From Anaerolineae bacterium (GTDB lineage Bacteria > Chloroflexota > Anaerolineae > DRVO01): a DNA stretch of 6,079 nucleotides. The notes below the pieces were generated by a model that ran no database searches, was not told the origin of the DNA, and worked only from the letters and a program-made list of their open reading frames with translations. The stretch spans positions 1 to 6,079 of the forward strand of contig JAAYAV010000470.1 in assembly GCA_012719195.1 (NCBI GenBank), written 5' to 3'. Below, piece after piece: positions 4,600-6,079 of the stretch (position 1 is its first letter; each line of letters begins with the position of its first letter). The translations under genes were made by a program, and so were the position numbers.

Positions 4600-5187
4600 T
4601 CAGGCGTCCTGCCCGGCCATGTGGCGCAAGACGCGCAAGGTCATGCGTGCGTCAGCCAGAGCGTCATGGCCCTGGAAGGCGCCCAGGCGGCACCGCTCAG
4701 CGGCGGCGCTGAGGCTATGCCAGCGGTAGTCGCCGTAGCGGTCGTTCCACTCCCCCACAAAGCGGGCGAAGAGCCGCATCACGCAGTGGGCCGGCGGCGG
4801 CAGGAAGCGTACTCGCCAGGTGCTCGCCGTCTGGCGCAGCAGACGCAGGTCGAAGGCGGCGTTGTAGACACAGAGGGACCGGTTCCGCAGTAAGGGCTCC
4901 AGCTCCGCCAACACCTCGGCCCCGGTAGGCGCGTCCAGCACATGCACGTCTTGAATGCCGTGCACGCGGGTGGCATCGGGAGGGATGGTTCGCGAGGGGC
5001 GCACCAGCGTGTTGAGGACCGTCTCGCCCCACACGTCCACCGCCGCCACCTGGACCACTTCGTCGGTGGGTCCCAGGCCGGTGGTCTCCGTGTCCAGGAT
5101 GAGCGGGTCCTCCGCCAACCACTCGGCGGCTGTCAGTCCCGCGCCCTCGCTGCTATGGCCGTCTCCGCGAATACGCCTGAAGCTCAT
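4600..5187 (-). CDS. DnaQ-like DEDDh 3'-5' exonuclease
   Basis: This 195-aa protein has the RNase T/DnaQ exonuclease fold that removes nucleotides from 3' ends using two metal ions. All five DEDDh residues are visible: Asp32 and Glu34 in LILDTETTGLG, Asp113 in CVYNAAFDLRLL, and His174 and Asp179 in GHDALADARMTLRVL. The middle 'TRVHGI' block is also typical of the DnaQ/PolC exonuclease group. The length fits a stand-alone exonuclease domain: there is no polymerase, BRCT or UvrC-like part. The ATG at 5187 is preceded by GGATCGAGG with short spacing. About 25 residues come before the fold, so an internal start cannot be excluded. It lies 42 bp downstream of the SDR gene on the same strand and is probably cotranscribed. 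It may be a proofreading, repair or small-RNA-trimming enzyme; the sequence does not decide which. Confidence 0.9.
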   Translation of the reverse strand: MSFRRIRGDGHSSEGAGLTAAEWLAEDPLILDTETTGLGPTDEVVQVAAVDVWGETVLNTLVRPSRTIPPDATRVHGIQDVHVLDAPTGAEVLAELEPLLRNRSLCVYNAAFDLRLLRQTASTWRVRFLPPPAHCVMRLFARFVGEWNDRYGDYRWHSLSAAAERCRLGAFQGHDALADARMTLRVLRHMAGQDA

Positions 5188-5229
5188 TGGCCTCGATCCA
5201 CTAGATATTGAGAGCGGCGGGGTCGGACC

Positions 5230-6054
5230 CTACCCTTCCCGGCGGTAGCCGCCCTCGGAGTTAAGTACCTGGCCCACCACCCAGCGACCGTCGTCGCTCA
5301 CCAGCCACGCGATGAGGCGGGCGGGGTCATCCGGTTGGCCGAAGTCGCCCCCGGGGAACCGGTCCCGCAGCTTCTCCAGCACGTCATCGGGCAGGTAGAC
5401 GCCCTCGTCAAGGTAGCCCGTGTTCACCGGTCCGGGATTGACGGTGTTGAGGACGATGTTGCGCCCGATCAGCCAGTGTGCCACCGACAGCGTCATCCCG
5501 GCCAAGGCGGCCTTGGAAGTCGCGTAGGCGATCTCGTCGCTCATCGGCCCCAGTTGCTGGCCCGATGTCATCCAGATCACCCGGCCCCCGGCGCGGGCGT
5601 CGTGCTGGGCGGCGAAGGCCCGCGTGGCCAAGATAGTCGAGCGCGCGTTCACCTGCCAGTGGGCATCCAGCTTCGCGGGCGTCATGTCGGCCAGGGTGCC
5701 GTCGCCACCGCTCCGGGCATGGTTGCACACCAGGATGTCGAGGTGGCCCATCTCTGCCCGGGCCGCCTCGATGAGGGCGTCGGCCGCGTCCGCCCCACTC
5801 AGGTCGAGTCCCACATCGGCCAACCGCGCCCCGGCCACCAGTTCCGTCCGCAGCAGAGCCATGACCTCACCCACGTTGTCCGCCCCCCACTGCTGGGCGG
5901 CATCGTTGGTGCTCCAGTGCTGGAGGAAGAGCGAGGCACCCATCTGGGCCAGGCGCGAGGCTATGGCGAAGCCAATCCCCCTTCGCCGGCTGACGCCGGT
6001 GACCACGGCCACTCGGCCGGCCAGCGGCAAGCGGTCCTCAACTAATAGCGGCAT
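5230..6054 (-). CDS. Short-chain dehydrogenase/reductase (SDR)
   Basis: This 274-aa NAD(P)-dependent classical SDR has a Rossmann fold. The cofactor motif is VVTGVSRRRGIGFAIA, with Gly20, Gly26 and Gly28. The catalytic set is Asn136 (QVNARS), Ser164 (MTSGQQLGPM), Tyr177 and Lys181 (YATSK). The NPGPVNTG motif follows the active site. The usual NNAG is CNHA (110-113) here. The wording TGVSRxxGIG, TSGQ.LGPM.DEIAYA and NPGP.(N/D)TG matches a group of Firmicutes SDRs annotated as 3-ketoacyl-ACP reductase-like, but the substrate is unknown. The ATG at 6054 has GAGGAG seven bases upstream. The Shine-Dalgarno region also contains a TGA that could be the stop of a gene beyond the right edge. It leads the exonuclease gene by 42 bp, suggesting a shared transcript. 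Confidence 0.92.
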   Translation of the reverse strand: MPLLVEDRLPLAGRVAVVTGVSRRRGIGFAIASRLAQMGASLFLQHWSTNDAAQQWGADNVGEVMALLRTELVAGARLADVGLDLSGADAADALIEAARAEMGHLDILVCNHARSGGDGTLADMTPAKLDAHWQVNARSTILATRAFAAQHDARAGGRVIWMTSGQQLGPMSDEIAYATSKAALAGMTLSVAHWLIGRNIVLNTVNPGPVNTGYLDEGVYLPDDVLEKLRDRFPGGDFGQPDDPARLIAWLVSDDGRWVVGQVLNSEGGYRREG

Positions 6055-6079
6055 CGCGCTGCTCCTCAGTCGGCTCCAG

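Noticed and set aside
1..6079. Mobile element, prophage, CRISPR array or defence island
   Set aside because: No transposase, integrase, terminal repeats, regularly spaced repeats, Cas-like or toxin-like protein was seen. The genes are metabolic or regulatory with uniform base composition.

Overview
The window is high-GC bacterial chromosomal DNA, densely coding, with Shine-Dalgarno-led genes and sigma70-like promoter candidates. Nothing in it fixes the phylum. The gene mix (a Fur-type regulator, FabH, a creatininase-family amidohydrolase, a PfkB kinase, a YgbA-type cysteine-rich protein, a DnaQ-like exonuclease and a Bacillus-style 'SRRRGIG' SDR) would fit a high-GC Gram-positive or Chloroflexota-like lineage, but that is inference. 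I see no IS element, phage gene, CRISPR array, rRNA or tRNA.

Layout. On the minus strand, positions 1-938 hold a 3-oxoacyl-ACP synthase III (FabH) whose last few residues lie off the left edge. It diverges from a plus-strand Fur-family regulator (1119-1553). The 180-bp gap between them holds a good promoter for the regulator and an operator-like palindrome close to fabH. Positions 1554-1879 carry no gene but are rich in inverted repeats, including a perfect 13-bp hairpin and a set of mutually exclusive pairings just behind a small minus-strand gene. That gene (1880-2068, 62 aa) is unrecognised or only faintly LigA-like, and it has a strong ribosome-binding site. Upstream of it is a 250-bp region with an AT-richer candidate promoter and three short hairpins.

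Further right on the minus strand is a likely two-gene operon: a PfkB-family sugar/nucleoside kinase (3183-4121) followed 45 bp later by a creatininase-family metal amidohydrolase (2319-3137). Divergent from the kinase is a plus-strand YgbA / 'nitrous oxide-stimulated promoter' family protein (4290-4583). It converges, with only 16 bp between stops, on a minus-strand DEDDh exonuclease (4600-5187). The exonuclease lies 42 bp downstream of a minus-strand short-chain dehydrogenase (5230-6054), probably in one transcript.

The genes do not form one obvious pathway; most look like housekeeping or accessory metabolism. The parts most worth a second look are the small 62-aa gene with structured DNA on both sides, the Fur-family protein with most usual regulatory-metal ligands replaced, and the palindrome in the fabH/regulator divergent region.
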